NCBI GenBank assembly: GCA_023212725.1
Contig: JALBYF010000066.1
Location: 34,098 to 98,097 of the forward strand
Direction: 5' to 3'
From: Tranzscheliella williamsii
Lineage: Eukaryota; Basidiomycota; Ustilaginomycetes; Ustilaginales; Ustilaginaceae
Length of the DNA stretch: 64,000 nucleotides
Positions within the stretch are counted from its first letter, which is position 1. Each line of letters starts with the position of its first letter. The position numbers and the translations under genes were made by a program. The notes under the pieces are model-generated. The model ran no database searches. It was not told the origin of the DNA and worked only from the letters and a program-made list of their open reading frames with translations. Below, piece after piece: positions 62,831 through 64,000 of the stretch.

Positions 62831-63500
62831 AACATTGGGTGGTCACTTGAGCAACCACCAGAAGGTGGCTCTTCCAAGCGATGCAGCTTACAGTGGTCGC
62901 TTGGGAGATGGGCCTGGACACGTCCTCTCAGGCGACCTGCACAACAGGGCCTTATGAAGCGGCGCTTCATGAGGGTCGCCGGAAGACGCCTGTTACAGGG
63001 CCCCTTCTTCAGCATGCATCAAGCTTGGTTCACCAACTAGTGTTCTAGTTGGTGTAGTGGTTTTGCTGCTGCACTATGGAGCGCGCCCTTCCAGCTTGGG
63101 GCCCGTAACAACGCCCACCACAGGAGGCTGAGCACTCCCAGCCCTATAAGGGAGTGCTATGCTCATGCTCAATGAGGCTTCTCCTCATCGAGTCTAGTCA
63201 ATACATACCCTGTAGTCTAGTCAGTCAACAGTACGTGTTAGTGTGCACAAGCACAATCCTTGCCACACTCTGAAGTGTGTGCTCAGTCTTTACATTCCCT
63301 GGTTGTCGTTGGCATTGAGGGCACTCTTGCCAATGATGCCAGTTTCCCCTCCTCACCATCAGACGTGTGGTCACCGCCGGACCTCTGAACGGAGTGCCCA
63401 AGCGGGGTCCATTCCAGAGTCGTCAAGACACTTCCTGGCTGAGCGCTTGAGCAACGTGCCAACAAGGCTCGTCTCAAGCGACAACTCTGGCACGGACGGC
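62830..63500. repeat. field of short perfect hairpins
   Basis: At least five perfect inverted repeats occur in 670 bases. Arm pairs: 62874-62881 with 62897-62904 (8 bp); 62954-62960 with 62964-62970 (7 bp, 3-base loop); 63032-63040 with 63045-63053 (9 bp, 4-base loop); 63131-63139 with 63150-63158 (9 bp, 10-base loop); 63444-63451 with 63473-63480 (8 bp). Smaller ones (62838-62859, 62855-62868) and a repeated TCTAGTCA at 63193 and 63216 add to it. No gene-like frame. It is probably a mobile-element end, a repeat cluster or a structured RNA locus. Confidence 0.6.
63045..63110 (+). repeat. tRNA-like (SINE-like) box A segment
   Basis: TTGGTGTAGTGGTTTTGC at 63049-63066 resembles a Pol III A box of Asp, Glu or Val tRNA. 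About 25-40 bases later AGCTTGGGGCCCG (63093-63105) is a weak match to a B box. The stems do not pair, so this is not a functional tRNA. A tRNA-derived SINE remnant is possible. Confidence 0.3.
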
Positions 63501-64000
63501 ACACCCGTTACACCCATCAGGGAGCGGTCGCGATCCAGCCGCATCGTATCGATCCGCAGGGCAACGGGGCATCACCACACAGGCGGTGGGTCCGCGAGGA
63601 GAGGAGGACAGGGTGAGGCGATAAAAATTTTCACTTCTTCTTCCTCACGATTGTCTTGTTTGTTAACTGAGTCGTTGGAAATGAGCAACGGTGAGTATTA
63701 AACGGATTAGCGAAACGTTGAGGGAGAGTGAGGCTAGGGTACTCGCTATCGTGAATGGTGAGCTCGCTGTAACGGGCGAGCCCTTCTTCCGTGGCGGATC
63801 GCTCGAGAGCGCTCCGTTTGGCAGGTCGCTGGAGCGATGTGCCAAACCCTGACAGAAGGGCTCTATTGCTTACCCGTTTGGGCGCTGCGTCCAGCGGGCC
63901 AACAGTCTCCGCTTGTACGGTTGGGGATGCTTGTCGTACTAACGCCCGTTGTACGACACCAATGCTGTGCTCAGGATATGACTGTGTACGTTGATGGTTT
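63501..64000. other. right edge, no supported gene
   Basis: Open frames run to the end of the window on both strands but carry no recognised domain. AACGGTGAGTATTAA at 63686-63700 could be a splice donor of a gene running off the edge. Small inverted repeats continue (for example CGCTCC/GGAGCG at 63810-63815 and 63831-63836). Confidence 0.35.

Noticed and set aside
63243..63701. 152-codon open frame near the right edge
   Set aside because: It lies partly in the hairpin field, lacks a domain, and other frames are equally open.

Overview
The window is nuclear DNA of a basidiomycete fungus, most likely a smut-type yeast or fungus (Ustilaginomycotina). The evidence is mixed GC content of roughly half, very long mostly intron-free reading frames, a few short GT-AG introns of about 70-90 bases, and typically fungal proteins (a Cet1-type RNA triphosphatase, a Rap1-like BRCT/Myb protein, large ABCC pumps). 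The species cannot be named from this sequence alone. Starts were chosen at ATG codons, and several exon structures (HDHD5-like, EMC6, CET1, two ABC pumps) were worked out by hand from splice sites and reading frame.

Left part (0-13 kb): a HAD hydrolase of the CECR5/HDHD5 type with five exons. It is followed by a poorly conserved stretch with one doubtful ORF, a broken membrane-protein gene, a single-exon P-loop NTPase fused to a probable nuclease (5.5-8.8 kb), a decayed unknown gene and a monocarboxylate-transporter-like MFS gene.

Middle housekeeping block (13-25.6 kb and 35-41 kb): the splicing factor SF3B4/HSH49, EMC6, shugoshin, RAP1, RRP4, CET1, a RecQ helicase and a DUF829/TMEM53 hydrolase. 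Shugoshin and RAP1 are head to head over a 1.2-kb region with an MCB motif. CET1 and RecQ share a 0.5-kb divergent promoter.

Transport and metabolism block (25.7-60 kb): three large ABCC (MRP-type) transporters, a berberine-bridge-type flavoprotein oxidase, an MFS transporter and the wreck of a non-ribosomal peptide synthetase (condensation, carrier and epimerisation-like pieces). An inverted, decayed fragment of the MFS gene lies beside the intact copy. The simplest reading is a transport and detoxification region around a dead or dying secondary-metabolite locus.

Right end (60-64 kb): a small conserved-looking ORF, a broken gene for a secreted NucA/NucB-type nuclease, and a stretch packed with short perfect hairpins and a tRNA-like promoter box, probably mobile-element or repeat debris. 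No intact transposase, rRNA, functional tRNA or CRISPR array was found.
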